Assembly (NCBI GenBank): GCA_033807695.1
Contig: CM066303.1
Coordinates: 1-64,000 of the forward strand
DNA: 64,000 bases
Direction: 5' to 3'
Source of the DNA: Daedaleopsis sinensis
Lineage: Eukaryota; Basidiomycota; Agaricomycetes; Polyporales; Polyporaceae
The notes below the pieces were generated by a model that saw only the letters and a program-made list of their open reading frames with translations, was not told the DNA's origin and ran no database searches. The stretch's first letter is position 1; each line of letters begins with the position of its first letter. Shown in pieces: positions 31,465 to 46,296 of this stretch. The translations under genes were made by a program, and so were the position numbers.

Positions 31465-34400
31465 CGCAAGTGCGGGGACTGCGAGTCGTGAGCGGGCGTT
31501 GTGGGCGGGGGAGGACGACTCACAAGGATGGGTTCAAACGAGTGATCACGCCAGAGAAGGCTATATACCCGGCTCTGCGGCGGGGGCCACAGCGAGTCGT
31601 CCGCAGGTGGACAGTCGGATTCCCGGCGCGAGGTCCAATGGGCTGCAGCGGCGGGTGGAGGATAGCAGCAAGGAGAGGGCAGAGCGGAGGGAGGACAGAG
31701 ACGGACGAGGACAGCAGACGCGGAGGGCGGCTAAACACCGACACCTCATACTTCCCACGCCACGAAGGCCTCTGCAACCCCGATTAGGCAAGCTCGGTGT
31801 CTCCGCGAACGCTGTGCTGCCCGCCTCTTGCGCCTCTCGTCCCCGACCTCGTCCTGCATGCCCCGTGCTCCGCCCGCCTTCTTCGCTTGCACAACGTACG
31901 CCCGACTCCACCTGGGCGCACGGCCGACCGCTCCGAACCCGTGCACCTTTCGTCTTGCCCTGACCGGTAATGTCTCCTCGACGTGTGACGCATGTCTTCA
32001 CTCACGAAATGCTCGCAGGAGACGCATGCTACTGCGCCCAATAAAGCGAGCACAGTACATCCGACTATGCTCTCTCTCTCTCTTGCACGCTCCACTCAGT
32101 ATCTATGCCCCGTTCACCGTCCCCACTCGCTCACTATCCCCGCTCACCCCTAGCACGCTCTCCTCGCTCCCCGTCGCGACACGTACTGCTGGCCCGACCA
32201 CTCTGAGCTCCTACCACCGACTTAGAATCTGTCTCAGAACACCTGTACTTACACCGGAAACGACTTCTGACTCTGTTCCGCGCCATCTGTCTCCCTCGCC
32301 TGGTGTGTTTCTGCGATCCATTCATCTTGACTGAGCCAGACTCGCTCTATCTTCTGGTCTCCTGTGTTCTCTTCGACAATCACGACCGCGTTCTCTCTGA
32401 ATGGTACGGTCATCGACTCTTGCTCTCGCACCCACGAGTACGTACTATGTCAACAATGAAGTCTGACTGCCGTGACTGAATGCAGTGCGCTGTATTCACA
32501 GTCATTAACGCCCTCTGCAAACATAGCTCCAGCACACTGTGCGTTCGCTGTCCGGGCCTGGCCATCGGCGTCCCCCCTCTTCAGTCCCTCTACTTCTCAA
32601 GCGAGCGAGACGGCTGGGATCTATATTCTATTACTATGCTCCGCGCGAGCAGAACAGGTACGTCCGGGTGCTACTCACTAACTACCTCCCACAGCAGATG
32701 TACGTCCTGCCTCCCCGTCCGAATGGCCGCTGTCCCCGTCCACCACCGCTTACCGATATCACGCAAGAGCGGTGGTACGCTCTTCCTACCCTGACTCCTG
32801 CGTGACCTCTTGCAACTTCTAAACGACTGGGACACCGCCATCGATCGACGACCAGTACCAGATCCCCACACGCTGTATCTCCTCCCATCGCCCATCTATC
32901 GACTCGATCATCGACCCCTGACCATGACGTCGTGTTCCGGTCTGATCAAGCAGCCACAGACGCCGCTGCACATCTCAGATCTTCGATTCCGCACCCAACT
33001 CAGTGGACTGTGTCGTCAAGACGACTATGGCCTCAACTCTCATCGCGCCGGACTTCCTCTCGATGCTCTCCATTGGCTGTGCGCCGGCACCAGGCCCGGA
33101 CGCACATGTCCCACGCCCCACCCCCTCTCTGCCGGGGACGCTGTATAGTATGTACATCGTCTTATTCGCGGACATGCAGAGAAAGCGAGAGGCTGGAGCC
33201 CGCGACCTCTCTCGCTCTCGCCGCTCGGGTCAGATGCGAGACACGAACCGCCGTACACCTTAACTGACTCATCGGTTTGCTTTCAGCAGGAGCCGCCGCT
33301 CCGACGTCGCTCTTCCCTCCAAGTCGGGCCGGACTCTCATGGGGCACACGCGAACTCTCAGCCCGGGGTGCGATCACTCGACCACCGACGGACGCGGCGC
33401 GCTGCACAAGTGACCCTGCCGACCGCGCTTGTCGACGGCCCCGCCATCCTGCTCGCCGCCGTCCTCATCCCCCGACGCTCCCCACTTTTGGGCGCAGGCT
33501 GCCGCCCTCCTCACCAAGTACTCTACGGTATGTACGTTAACACTCATCGACCGACCGCGCCTGCTCACACGCGCGCGCGCCCTCGCGTCCGCACTCGGCC
33601 CTCACGTCTCAGTCTCAGCACGAACACCGACCGACTCTTGCATCATCGAGCAAGAACGCTCCATACGCGCCTGCATGCCGGTCCGCCCGGGTAACGGGTG
33701 TGAAGTCAGACGCGGGCGCGAGTCGCCAGACACGCACACTCACCACAGATGTGCGACGGCCCATGTCTGGCTCGAGCCTGCGAAGAGAAGAGACGGATGG
33801 TGAGTGAGGTCAAACATGCAGACGACGAACGTACTCACCTCCGACTCGGATTCTCACTCGTCATAGGACAGCTGCAAGAGGGCGATGTCAACTTCGGAAC
33901 GAGGACGAGGTCGTGTAGGAGGTGCTCACCCGCAGACATGGGGTCAGCCAGCCCCAGTCTTGCGATGCAGATCGTCTGCGGGGGGACCAACGTCGGTGCG
34001 AGCTACACTGCGGACATGGCAGTGACGAGAGTCATGCTCACCTTGCGCGGCCGTCCGCAACAGTGCACCCCAGTCCGACATTCTCCGCGCACGAACCAGG
34101 GCGTGACGGACGGCACAGGTTGAGACGGCGCCGTGTGCGCGACAGCGGCGGCGCATCCCAGTCGTTGTCAGCTGGTGAGGGAGGGAGGGCGAGTCAGATT
34201 GTGAGTCTAAGGGCAACAACGACTCGGACGTACCGCGCACGCTCGCTCGCGCTGGATGCCGGGACCGACTCCGGACCCCAGACCTGCTATTATCGGACGT
34301 CAGCATCGGATCTAGGGGACTGGGAAGACGGGCGACGAAATGCAGCCGGGGACGGACATTGCGTGCAAGTCTGTAGATAGCAGGTGAGTACCGTGCGCGT

Positions 34401-35565
34401 CGAGACACAGCCGTCCACTTACCCAGTCGACTCGAGCAGATGGCGACAAAGGTCCTCGAGCATAACAGCACGGCGACGCAGCGGGTGGGGTATCTGCAGG
34501 TGCGAGGCAGCGTGAGCAAGTGCGCGTAGATGGCAATGGCAACGTACCGCGGTGCGTGCTGCGATATGCGGAGGACGTCCGCCGCCAGCCCGGTTACATC
34601 TACGAGGGGAGGAGTCAGCGCGGCTCGTACAGAAGACCTGCGACGCACTGCGGCAGCATGTCGGACACGACTCGGACGACGGCGGGAGAGCGTGCTGTGG
34701 ATGTGCACGGGTGAGCATCGACATTCAGGAAGTGACGGACGCTCACCATGTTCGTGAACGCATACAGGGATGCGCGGGACGAGTGTGCGGGCGAGCGGGA
34801 TGGAGGAGCAGAGTCATACGGGGGGAAGGTGAGCGTTGGGGATGAAGGAGTGAACGGCACACTCAGCCTCTTCTCTTCCCCAGCACCTGGTCCGTGCGTT
34901 CTCTCGCACGCTACTACCGAGCCCCGCCGCTCCGCTTGCCCAATACGGATACTGCTGTACGGCGTCGTCCCACTTTGTCTGGCCGTGCATCCGCCGGACC
35001 AACCAGCGCACGACACGGAGCGGGCAAGGCACCGTCGGCGGCGGGCGCGGCAGGTGAAGAGAAAATGAAAATGAGCAGCTTATTTTGAGAGCGGGAGAAC
35101 TCACTGTGTGGGGAGTGCAGGGTCCGGGCGGTGCGACGGTTGAGTGGGCGCTCCGTCCGAGATGCATCCTCGGCGGGGCTCTGCAAGTCTCCGACACGGT
35201 ATGTCCTCGTCTCTCCTCGTCTTTCATGTGCGATTCTCACTGCTGGAGTGTGCAGGCGACGCTGCAATGAATAGCTAAGTGCGGAGGGTACGGGAGGGAG
35301 GATAAGTCGGGCCCGCGGTGGACGAATGGATGGTGGAAGTGCGAAGCTAGTGCTGCGGATTCTCAGGAAGCGGAACATAGCTTTGTCGTAGACGTCGGTA
35401 CGTACCTGTTCCTAGCACACCAAATTGATTGATCGGCGAGCATGAAGTCATCGCTTCGCGCTGCTGTTTCCCGTCGAGCTGCAGACACGCTACCATGCTC
35501 ACCCCATTCAACTCATCACTATGTAGACATAACTATCCTATTGTGCTAGGTGTGCATAAGTTCAG

Positions 35566-36440
35566 ATGGGGAGGATGCGGAGAGCCTTTGCAAGCAAGAA
35601 CATCACGGACGGCGCCGTGGAAGCCGTGCTGGATATTGCGAAGGTTACCGGGGACCGACTAATGACGTCGACGTCTTCCCCGAGACGTCATTTGGTTGCG
35701 GGTGTGCTGCGGCTGGAAGGTTCCAGCCCGAGGTTACAGCTTCTTGAGCGGATCAAACCTTCGACACCGACCTTTCTCAATTTGTCTGTGAAGAGATATG
35801 TCGGGGATCGGGACATAACTGTCCTATCTCTATGTTCCGCACATAGTTTACTGCTTGTCTTGCTCACAGACGGTAGGTATACTTGAAATGTACTCCGACA
35901 CGGCCATTCTGATAGTACTGTTGCAGCGCGCACCATGAAGTACTCCGAGAACGTCAACTGGATGCGTGCGAAGATTCGGAAGATGGTCCGGAAGCGTCTG
36001 CGTGAGTACAGTACTACGTCACTGCGTGTGTTCTCACTCTCACGTCCAATACAGGTAAAATTACAAAGGACCCGGACGCGCAAATGCACTGGGACACAAA
36101 GTACTGGACACTTGTCGTCAAGAAGTATGGTGTTCTGGTCCACAACTGGCCATACAACTATGCCCCATTCAAGGACCTGAGCAGGGGCACGAGCTCTTTA
36201 CCACGGCTCGAGATGCTCTGGCTGTCGTGGAAGATCGGCCGGACGTACTTCCGGGAAGCGACGGCGGCGGAGCTCGAGCAGTTCTCGGCGGACGGGCTGT
36301 TTGATCGGCCGACTCGGGCACAGAGGAAGGATAACGGAGTTGTGCGTGGGAGGCGGCGGGACCCGGCGACGCGGTCAAAGCGGCTGAAGGTGAAGTACTT
36401 CAAGACTCCGGCGACGGTTCCCGACGGCGCGGACGACTAG
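35566..36440 (+). CDS. Small basidiomycete protein with a Trp/Tyr-rich domain, copy 2
   Basis: Same gene as 26543-27417, 9023 bases downstream, with the same exon structure and the same predicted 255-residue protein. No disabling change is seen. Confidence 0.6.
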
Positions 36441-37273
36441 ACTGTAGCTACTCCGAATGCTCATGATACTGAGATGTTCTGCTGAGCTCACAGGAAACTG
36501 TCTACAGTCTCGGAGGACTCGGAGCTAAAGAAAACATTCGGAGAACGGCTGAGCGTGATGATGCACGCACAGACTTCTCACGCAGAAGTTCGTGTCTGGG
36601 GCTGAGAATTTGATTGATTCCCAACTGCGCGCCCACTGTGACAGAGAAGTCCGCACAAACAACACGGAACATCTTTGGATATCTGATATTATCTAGGTTA
36701 ACTCCTGCACGCCTCTGCCCCTCCCCCCGCCCCTCGCCCCCCGTCCCTTCCGCCATCGTGCTCACCCCCGTCCTGTCCGTCGTTGTGCCCGCCCCCGTCC
36801 CGTCCGTCTTCGCCCCCGTCCTCCTCTCCTTTGCCTCTCACTCTACGTTCGGGCATATTCCGCTGTCAGGCCACAGACAATCCTCCTCCGATCCTCACCC
36901 TGTCGAGATCCTCTGCCGCGTGCGGTCACCTGTGGACATTTCATCTACGACCCGTCCGTCGCTTTGCGTGTCATTGCAGCGAAGACACGCTGCATTGAGC
37001 TAATGAGTCGTCTCGGAGTTTCTGACCACACCACACGTACTCACGATTGTCTTGTGCAGGACGCAGCGGCGCACAGACAGGTCACCGGGCCCGAGAGTTG
37101 GCAGCTGCCGGAAGCGACTGGCCGTCGTCGAGTGCAGTTTATCAGTCCCAGCACGGCGACAAGTCCTCTAACGGATTGTGTAGGGCCCCTCTGGTGAGTG
37201 TGGCGTTGAAGTCACGCTGTGCGAGAAGCTTAGTCTTGACGTCCTGTTTTTTCTACTTGTCTCCGAAGCTTAG

Positions 37274-39232
37274 AGTCTCCTTCGGCGGGATCAACATGGC
37301 GGGATCAACGCTCTCTCCGGTGCGCATCTGCTCGTCTCGGCTTCTGTGGGCGTCGGGGTGGTACGTTCGTGTTGTTGTATCGAGCATGCGCATGTGCTGA
37401 TACCATCTATAGTGCGACTCGGAATGAGGGTGGTCTTCTCCGCCCTCGACGACGTCTCCACCCTCAACGACACAGCTGCACCACCAGCCGTAGTACGCAT
37501 AGCTTGCCCGGAACCTGCGCAGACACCAGCGACAGCCATCGGCACTCCTATCCCTCGGCTCGGGACGGACTCGCGCACTTGGATGCTGCGTCTCTCCCGT
37601 CTGTCGACGTCTCTCTGCTCCGACTCTCTGGCACAGTCCGAGATGGGCTCAGACTATGACCACGGTACGTCCGACATTCAGCATCATCGTTTATGGGTCA
37701 CAGGGACTAACTGAACTCCCCTCATAGCACAAATCACGCTCACTGGGCGCACTTCTCTTATGAACGTTTCGCAACCTCGGCTGTGGATCATGAGGCTTGC
37801 CGACAGTTCGTCGTCGTCGGCTCGGTGTCGCCCCTTTTGGTCCGACCACTCCCTCCTCCGTCCTCGGATGCCTGTTGGCAGTTCCGTCCCATGCCGCTAC
37901 ATCCCACGTCTCACACGCACTCCCTGTCGTCGTCCGACTTCTCCACTTGGACCCGGGGCCCTCGACATAGACCGTCCATCCCCGGTGACCGCATTCGATA
38001 GGCGGTCAGGGCAAGGACACCTTCTCGGGAGCTCGACTCCGCGTCTTAAATATTCGTCCATCACTCCCTCAACGACTTCGGCAGCTCTTCTCATTCGCTC
38101 GCGGGACGTGTCGCGGACACTCCTCAACATGAGCGGTCGCCAATGCTCGACGTCTCAGCTTGTGCCCGAAGCTCTCAACGTCGACTGCCTCTCACTGGAG
38201 ACCGGAGTCTCGCATCGAGCAGGAGCTGCGGCCGTGCAGCATTGGCTGTGTGCGTGCATTGTGCATGTACTGGTACGTCCCCCTATGCTACATACACACC
38301 CTCATATGATGGCTGACCTGTGACTGCTCAGGTTACGAAACACACGACAAGTTCAGGGGCGGCAGATCCGTGCCGGGACGTGCAGCTCTGTCTGCAGCCA
38401 CTCAAGGCTCATCGTCTGGTCGTCGGGAGAGTCTGCGGACAATGTCCTGCACGCGGAACGACGATGGTGACTGGCGGCGGCATCGTATTGACATGTTCGG
38501 TACTCAACACACGGTACGTGATCGGTCCCATGTGCGAGCGGGGCGAGTACTGACCTTGAGCAATGTAGGTACGGGCTGTCACGCTGGCGGGCTCGCTGTC
38601 ATGCTCCCCGGGCGGTGTTCAACGTCGTGCGCCCGTGCCCTGGCGTCGACGACGCCAGCGGCGGGCGCACAAGTGTTCAGTCGGCCGTCGAGCGCGGGTG
38701 CGAGTCGTTTGGTGCTCGCAAACTTACCTGCTCGTTATGGTAAGTCCTCGTCATGCTTCTCTCGTGCTGGTTCGTTCGACTCACCTGCGCTGCAGCACGA
38801 TGAAGTCGCGCTCCCGAGGCGTGCGTGGCAGCCGGCCGGTCGATTTCGCATCCCGGACGACGGCGTGGAGCTCTGCAGGCCCTCGACGCGTCTGGCATGG
38901 TCTCGGCGCATCCGGCACGGTGTTGGGCGACACTTGGGCATCGCGCTGGGCGAGTTCGATGGCGAGGGACGCGGTCTGTGAAGGGGGAGGTTCGGAGCGA
39001 GGTGAGTACATATTCGAATCGCTTCGGGCATTGGGACGCACGCAAGATGAGTGCAGGGCGGGGGATTGGGGGTGTGTGGCGGTGGACGTACCTTCTGGGG
39101 ACTGTCCGGAGATGGCGAGTGGCCGGGGGCGACTGTACACGCTCGGACGCGTCGTACCGTCGCCACTGGCCAGTGGTCATGTCGAGATCCGAGTCGCCCG
39201 GAGAACCGGCTTCGCGGCGCGTCCGCGAGTGA
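37274..39232 (+). CDS. Spliced gene model of unknown function, copy 2
   Basis: Identical repeat of the 28251-30209 model, shifted by 9023 bases. All splice sites and the stop codon are conserved. Confidence 0.42.
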
Positions 39233-39933
39233 CGTCGACGTCACATGAGACCGCTCTGGACGTGCGCGACGATTTCGTCGCAGGTTAAGCGTGGATCCGC
39301 TGATTCCTGTTCATCTGCAAGTCCCCCCGCGCCCGGTCTGTCTACAGCATGCGTCCGGACGTCGGAGGACGCTGTAGCGGTGCTCAAATCGCGGCGAGAC
39401 GTAGATAATCTGCTTGTGCTTACCTGTGGGTGTCGCGCTGACGTCGTATTCACAGCGGTGTCGTGTCCAAGAAGTCCTGAGAAGAGATCCCATCAGCTGA
39501 GGGCGCTCGTCCAGATCGGCGGACTGTGGCTGAGGGCGCCCAGGTACCAGAGAAGCGAGCCCGATCCCCAAGAGCAGCAGGTCGCGGACGGCGGAGGAGA
39601 TGTAGACACAGCTGTAGCACCGTAATACGAGCCCGAGTCGTCGACAGCGTCCAGTGCAAGTGCGAGTCCAAGTCCAAGTCCGAGTGCGAGTGCGAGATCC
39701 GCGAGTCCCGGAGAGAGACCACCCAGCGAGCACACCATGTCAGCGACAAGTCCCAGTTTCCTATATGTCCCCCCGCACGCCCAGTTTCCTATATGCCCCT
39801 GCGCACGCCCTTTCCAACGCATTTATCGACGTACAGTCTCGCCATCTCCACAGCGTCTGCCGCACATCACCGCCCGGCACACACCCGCGGGGACGAGGGG
39901 AAAGGAACGGGTCGAGGGGGACGCAGTACTCAC

Positions 39934-40487
39934 CTGAGATGCGCGCATATACCCCTCGGTCTGCTCAACGGGGACCGTCTCCTGCCTCCACGTCTCCTCG
40001 CCTCGTCCCCATGGCCATGGGAGCTCCTGCGCCAGATGAAGGAGAGGTCGCGGAGGGGGGAGATAGAGCGGCCGCGGTGCGCAGTGGAGGACGCGCGGCT
40101 GCGGGTGACGGATCGGGCGCGGAAGTCGGGGCCGCCTATAGCCCCAAGCGTGGTCGTCGAAGACGCGAGCGAGTGAGACTGCGAGGGGGGAGACGAGACG
40201 ACGCGGGTGATGAGGGGAGACGAGTTGAGGGCGATGGACGGACCACGGATGGTCGAGACGGAGGCGCCGCGAGAGCGGACGGACTGGGTGGACGTCGACG
40301 GCAGAGGGACGGATCGGACGGATGCGGGGGACGAGAGCGTGTGGGGAGGGGGCGGAGGATGGGCGGGCGCAGCTGGGTTGAGCGGGGACGGTTTCTTGAC
40401 GGTCGAGGCCGAGCTCGAGCCGGATTCGGGGGAGAGTGAGGAGAGCGGGGTTCCGGGGGAAGACGAGGGCTTGGAAGCGGAAGGCAT
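39934..40487 (-). pseudogene. Orphan first exon of 4HB-TKL gene, unit 3
   Basis: Identical to the relic at 30911-31464, with the same 70 bp deletion, shifted by 9023 bases. Confidence 0.75.
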
Positions 40488-43400
40488 CGCAAGTGCGGGG
40501 ACTGCGAGTCGTGAGCGGGCGTTGTGGGCGGGGGAGGACGACTCACAAGGATGGGTTCAAACGAGTGATCACGCCAGAGAAGGCTATATACCCGGCTCTG
40601 CGGCGGGGGCCACAGCGAGTCGTCCGCAGGTGGACAGTCGGATTCCCGGCGCGAGGTCCAATGGGCTGCAGCGGCGGGTGGAGGATAGCAGCAAGGAGAG
40701 GGCAGAGCGGAGGGAGGACAGAGACGGACGAGGACAGCAGACGCGGAGGGCGGCTAAACACCGACACCTCATACTTCCCACGCCACGAAGGCCTCTGCAA
40801 CCCCGATTAGGCAAGCTCGGTGTCTCCGCGAACGCTGTGCTGCCCGCCTCTTGCGCCTCTCGTCCCCGACCTCGTCCTGCATGCCCCGTGCTCCGCCCGC
40901 CTTCTTCGCTTGCACAACGTACGCCCGACTCCACCTGGGCGCACGGCCGACCGCTCCGAACCCGTGCACCTTTCGTCTTGCCCTGACCGGTAATGTCTCC
41001 TCGACGTGTGACGCATGTCTTCACTCACGAAATGCTCGCAGGAGACGCATGCTACTGCGCCCAATAAAGCGAGCACAGTACATCCGACTATGCTCTCTCT
41101 CTCTCTTGCACGCTCCACTCAGTATCTATGCCCCGTTCACCGTCCCCACTCGCTCACTATCCCCGCTCACCCCTAGCACGCTCTCCTCGCTCCCCGTCGC
41201 GACACGTACTGCTGGCCCGACCACTCTGAGCTCCTACCACCGACTTAGAATCTGTCTCAGAACACCTGTACTTACACCGGAAACGACTTCTGACTCTGTT
41301 CCGCGCCATCTGTCTCCCTCGCCTGGTGTGTTTCTGCGATCCATTCATCTTGACTGAGCCAGACTCGCTCTATCTTCTGGTCTCCTGTGTTCTCTTCGAC
41401 AATCACGACCGCGTTCTCTCTGAATGGTACGGTCATCGACTCTTGCTCTCGCACCCACGAGTACGTACTATGTCAACAATGAAGTCTGACTGCCGTGACT
41501 GAATGCAGTGCGCTGTATTCACAGTCATTAACGCCCTCTGCAAACATAGCTCCAGCACACTGTGCGTTCGCTGTCCGGGCCTGGCCATCGGCGTCCCCCC
41601 TCTTCAGTCCCTCTACTTCTCAAGCGAGCGAGACGGCTGGGATCTATATTCTATTACTATGCTCCGCGCGAGCAGAACAGGTACGTCCGGGTGCTACTCA
41701 CTAACTACCTCCCACAGCAGATGTACGTCCTGCCTCCCCGTCCGAATGGCCGCTGTCCCCGTCCACCACCGCTTACCGATATCACGCAAGAGCGGTGGTA
41801 CGCTCTTCCTACCCTGACTCCTGCGTGACCTCTTGCAACTTCTAAACGACTGGGACACCGCCATCGATCGACGACCAGTACCAGATCCCCACACGCTGTA
41901 TCTCCTCCCATCGCCCATCTATCGACTCGATCATCGACCCCTGACCATGACGTCGTGTTCCGGTCTGATCAAGCAGCCACAGACGCCGCTGCACATCTCA
42001 GATCTTCGATTCCGCACCCAACTCAGTGGACTGTGTCGTCAAGACGACTATGGCCTCAACTCTCATCGCGCCGGACTTCCTCTCGATGCTCTCCATTGGC
42101 TGTGCGCCGGCACCAGGCCCGGACGCACATGTCCCACGCCCCACCCCCTCTCTGCCGGGGACGCTGTATAGTATGTACATCGTCTTATTCGCGGACATGC
42201 AGAGAAAGCGAGAGGCTGGAGCCCGCGACCTCTCTCGCTCTCGCCGCTCGGGTCAGATGCGAGACACGAACCGCCGTACACCTTAACTGACTCATCGGTT
42301 TGCTTTCAGCAGGAGCCGCCGCTCCGACGTCGCTCTTCCCTCCAAGTCGGGCCGGACTCTCATGGGGCACACGCGAACTCTCAGCCCGGGGTGCGATCAC
42401 TCGACCACCGACGGACGCGGCGCGCTGCACAAGTGACCCTGCCGACCGCGCTTGTCGACGGCCCCGCCATCCTGCTCGCCGCCGTCCTCATCCCCCGACG
42501 CTCCCCACTTTTGGGCGCAGGCTGCCGCCCTCCTCACCAAGTACTCTACGGTATGTACGTTAACACTCATCGACCGACCGCGCCTGCTCACACGCGCGCG
42601 CGCCCTCGCGTCCGCACTCGGCCCTCACGTCTCAGTCTCAGCACGAACACCGACCGACTCTTGCATCATCGAGCAAGAACGCTCCATACGCGCCTGCATG
42701 CCGGTCCGCCCGGGTAACGGGTGTGAAGTCAGACGCGGGCGCGAGTCGCCAGACACGCACACTCACCACAGATGTGCGACGGCCCATGTCTGGCTCGAGC
42801 CTGCGAAGAGAAGAGACGGATGGTGAGTGAGGTCAAACATGCAGACGACGAACGTACTCACCTCCGACTCGGATTCTCACTCGTCATAGGACAGCTGCAA
42901 GAGGGCGATGTCAACTTCGGAACGAGGACGAGGTCGTGTAGGAGGTGCTCACCCGCAGACATGGGGTCAGCCAGCCCCAGTCTTGCGATGCAGATCGTCT
43001 GCGGGGGGACCAACGTCGGTGCGAGCTACACTGCGGACATGGCAGTGACGAGAGTCATGCTCACCTTGCGCGGCCGTCCGCAACAGTGCACCCCAGTCCG
43101 ACATTCTCCGCGCACGAACCAGGGCGTGACGGACGGCACAGGTTGAGACGGCGCCGTGTGCGCGACAGCGGCGGCGCATCCCAGTCGTTGTCAGCTGGTG
43201 AGGGAGGGAGGGCGAGTCAGATTGTGAGTCTAAGGGCAACAACGACTCGGACGTACCGCGCACGCTCGCTCGCGCTGGATGCCGGGACCGACTCCGGACC
43301 CCAGACCTGCTATTATCGGACGTCAGCATCGGATCTAGGGGACTGGGAAGACGGGCGACGAAATGCAGCCGGGGACGGACATTGCGTGCAAGTCTGTAGA

Positions 43401-44588
43401 TAGCAGGTGAGTACCGTGCGCGTCGAGACACAGCCGTCCACTTACCCAGTCGACTCGAGCAGATGGCGACAAAGGTCCTCGAGCATAACAGCACGGCGAC
43501 GCAGCGGGTGGGGTATCTGCAGGTGCGAGGCAGCGTGAGCAAGTGCGCGTAGATGGCAATGGCAACGTACCGCGGTGCGTGCTGCGATATGCGGAGGACG
43601 TCCGCCGCCAGCCCGGTTACATCTACGAGGGGAGGAGTCAGCGCGGCTCGTACAGAAGACCTGCGACGCACTGCGGCAGCATGTCGGACACGACTCGGAC
43701 GACGGCGGGAGAGCGTGCTGTGGATGTGCACGGGTGAGCATCGACATTCAGGAAGTGACGGACGCTCACCATGTTCGTGAACGCATACAGGGATGCGCGG
43801 GACGAGTGTGCGGGCGAGCGGGATGGAGGAGCAGAGTCATACGGGGGGAAGGTGAGCGTTGGGGATGAAGGAGTGAACGGCACACTCAGCCTCTTCTCTT
43901 CCCCAGCACCTGGTCCGTGCGTTCTCTCGCACGCTACTACCGAGCCCCGCCGCTCCGCTTGCCCAATACGGATACTGCTGTACGGCGTCGTCCCACTTTG
44001 TCTGGCCGTGCATCCGCCGGACCAACCAGCGCACGACACGGAGCGGGCAAGGCACCGTCGGCGGCGGGCGCGGCAGGTGAAGAGAAAATGAAAATGAGCA
44101 GCTTATTTTGAGAGCGGGAGAACTCACTGTGTGGGGAGTGCAGGGTCCGGGCGGTGCGACGGTTGAGTGGGCGCTCCGTCCGAGATGCATCCTCGGCGGG
44201 GCTCTGCAAGTCTCCGACACGGTATGTCCTCGTCTCTCCTCGTCTTTCATGTGCGATTCTCACTGCTGGAGTGTGCAGGCGACGCTGCAATGAATAGCTA
44301 AGTGCGGAGGGTACGGGAGGGAGGATAAGTCGGGCCCGCGGTGGACGAATGGATGGTGGAAGTGCGAAGCTAGTGCTGCGGATTCTCAGGAAGCGGAACA
44401 TAGCTTTGTCGTAGACGTCGGTACGTACCTGTTCCTAGCACACCAAATTGATTGATCGGCGAGCATGAAGTCATCGCTTCGCGCTGCTGTTTCCCGTCGA
44501 GCTGCAGACACGCTACCATGCTCACCCCATTCAACTCATCACTATGTAGACATAACTATCCTATTGTGCTAGGTGTGCATAAGTTCAG

Positions 44589-45463
44589 ATGGGGAGGATG
44601 CGGAGAGCCTTTGCAAGCAAGAACATCACGGACGGCGCCGTGGAAGCCGTGCTGGATATTGCGAAGGTTACCGGGGACCGACTAATGACGTCGACGTCTT
44701 CCCCGAGACGTCATTTGGTTGCGGGTGTGCTGCGGCTGGAAGGTTCCAGCCCGAGGTTACAGCTTCTTGAGCGGATCAAACCTTCGACACCGACCTTTCT
44801 CAATTTGTCTGTGAAGAGATATGTCGGGGATCGGGACATAACTGTCCTATCTCTATGTTCCGCACATAGTTTACTGCTTGTCTTGCTCACAGACGGTAGG
44901 TATACTTGAAATGTACTCCGACACGGCCATTCTGATAGTACTGTTGCAGCGCGCACCATGAAGTACTCCGAGAACGTCAACTGGATGCGTGCGAAGATTC
45001 GGAAGATGGTCCGGAAGCGTCTGCGTGAGTACAGTACTACGTCACTGCGTGTGTTCTCACTCTCACGTCCAATACAGGTAAAATTACAAAGGACCCGGAC
45101 GCGCAAATGCACTGGGACACAAAGTACTGGACACTTGTCGTCAAGAAGTATGGTGTTCTGGTCCACAACTGGCCATACAACTATGCCCCATTCAAGGACC
45201 TGAGCAGGGGCACGAGCTCTTTACCACGGCTCGAGATGCTCTGGCTGTCGTGGAAGATCGGCCGGACGTACTTCCGGGAAGCGACGGCGGCGGAGCTCGA
45301 GCAGTTCTCGGCGGACGGGCTGTTTGATCGGCCGACTCGGGCACAGAGGAAGGATAACGGAGTTGTGCGTGGGAGGCGGCGGGACCCGGCGACGCGGTCA
45401 AAGCGGCTGAAGGTGAAGTACTTCAAGACTCCGGCGACGGTTCCCGACGGCGCGGACGACTAG
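44589..45463 (+). CDS. Small basidiomycete protein with a Trp/Tyr-rich domain, copy 3
   Basis: Same gene as 26543-27417, 18046 bases downstream. The predicted protein is identical, and this part of copy 3 shows no substitutions. Confidence 0.6.
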
Positions 45464-46296
45464 ACTGTAGCTACTCCGAATGCTCATGATACTGAGATGT
45501 TCTGCTGAGCTCACAGGAAACTGTCTACAGTCTCGGAGGACTCGGAGCTAAAGAAAACATTCGGAGAACGGCTGAGCGTGATGATGCACGCACAGACTTC
45601 TCACGCAGAAGTTCGTGTCTGGGGCTGAGAATTTGATTGATTCCCAACTGCGCGCCCACTGTGACAGAGAAGTCCGCACAAACAACACGGAACATCTTTG
45701 GATATCTGATATTATCTAGGTTAACTCCTGCACGCCTCTGCCCCTCCCCCCGCCCCTCGCCCCCCGTCCCTTCCGCCATCGTGCTCACCCCCGTCCTGTC
45801 CGTCGTTGTGCCCGCCCCCGTCCCGTCCGTCTTCGCCCCCGTCCTCCTCTCCTTTGCCTCTCACTCTACGTTCGGGCATATTCCGCTGTCAGGCCACAGA
45901 CAATCCTCCTCCGATCCTCACCCTGTCGAGATCCTCTGCCGCGTGCGGTCACCTGTGGACATTTCATCTACGACCCGTCCGTCGCTTTGCGTGTCATTGC
46001 AGCGAAGACACGCTGCATTGAGCTAATGAGTCGTCTCGGAGTTTCTGACCACACCACACGTACTCACGATTGTCTTGTGCAGGACGCAGCGGCGCACAGA
46101 CAGGTCACCGGGCCCGAGAGTTGGCAGCTGCCGGAAGCGACTGGCCGTCGTCGAGTGCAGTTTATCAGTCCCAGCACGGCGACAAGTCCTCTAACGGATT
46201 GTGTAGGGCCCCTCTGGTGAGTGTGGCGTTGAAGTCACGCTGTGCGAGAAGCTTAGTCTTGACGTCCTGTTTTTTCTACTTGTCTCCGAAGCTTAG

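Larger units (their letters stand above)
30979..40001. repeat. 9 kb tandem unit, copy 2 (9023 bp)
   Basis: This is a head-to-tail repeat of copy 1 with the same content. Its minus-strand first exon (30911-31464) carries a 70 bp deletion and is followed by copy 1 spacer rather than a kinase gene. Confidence 0.93.
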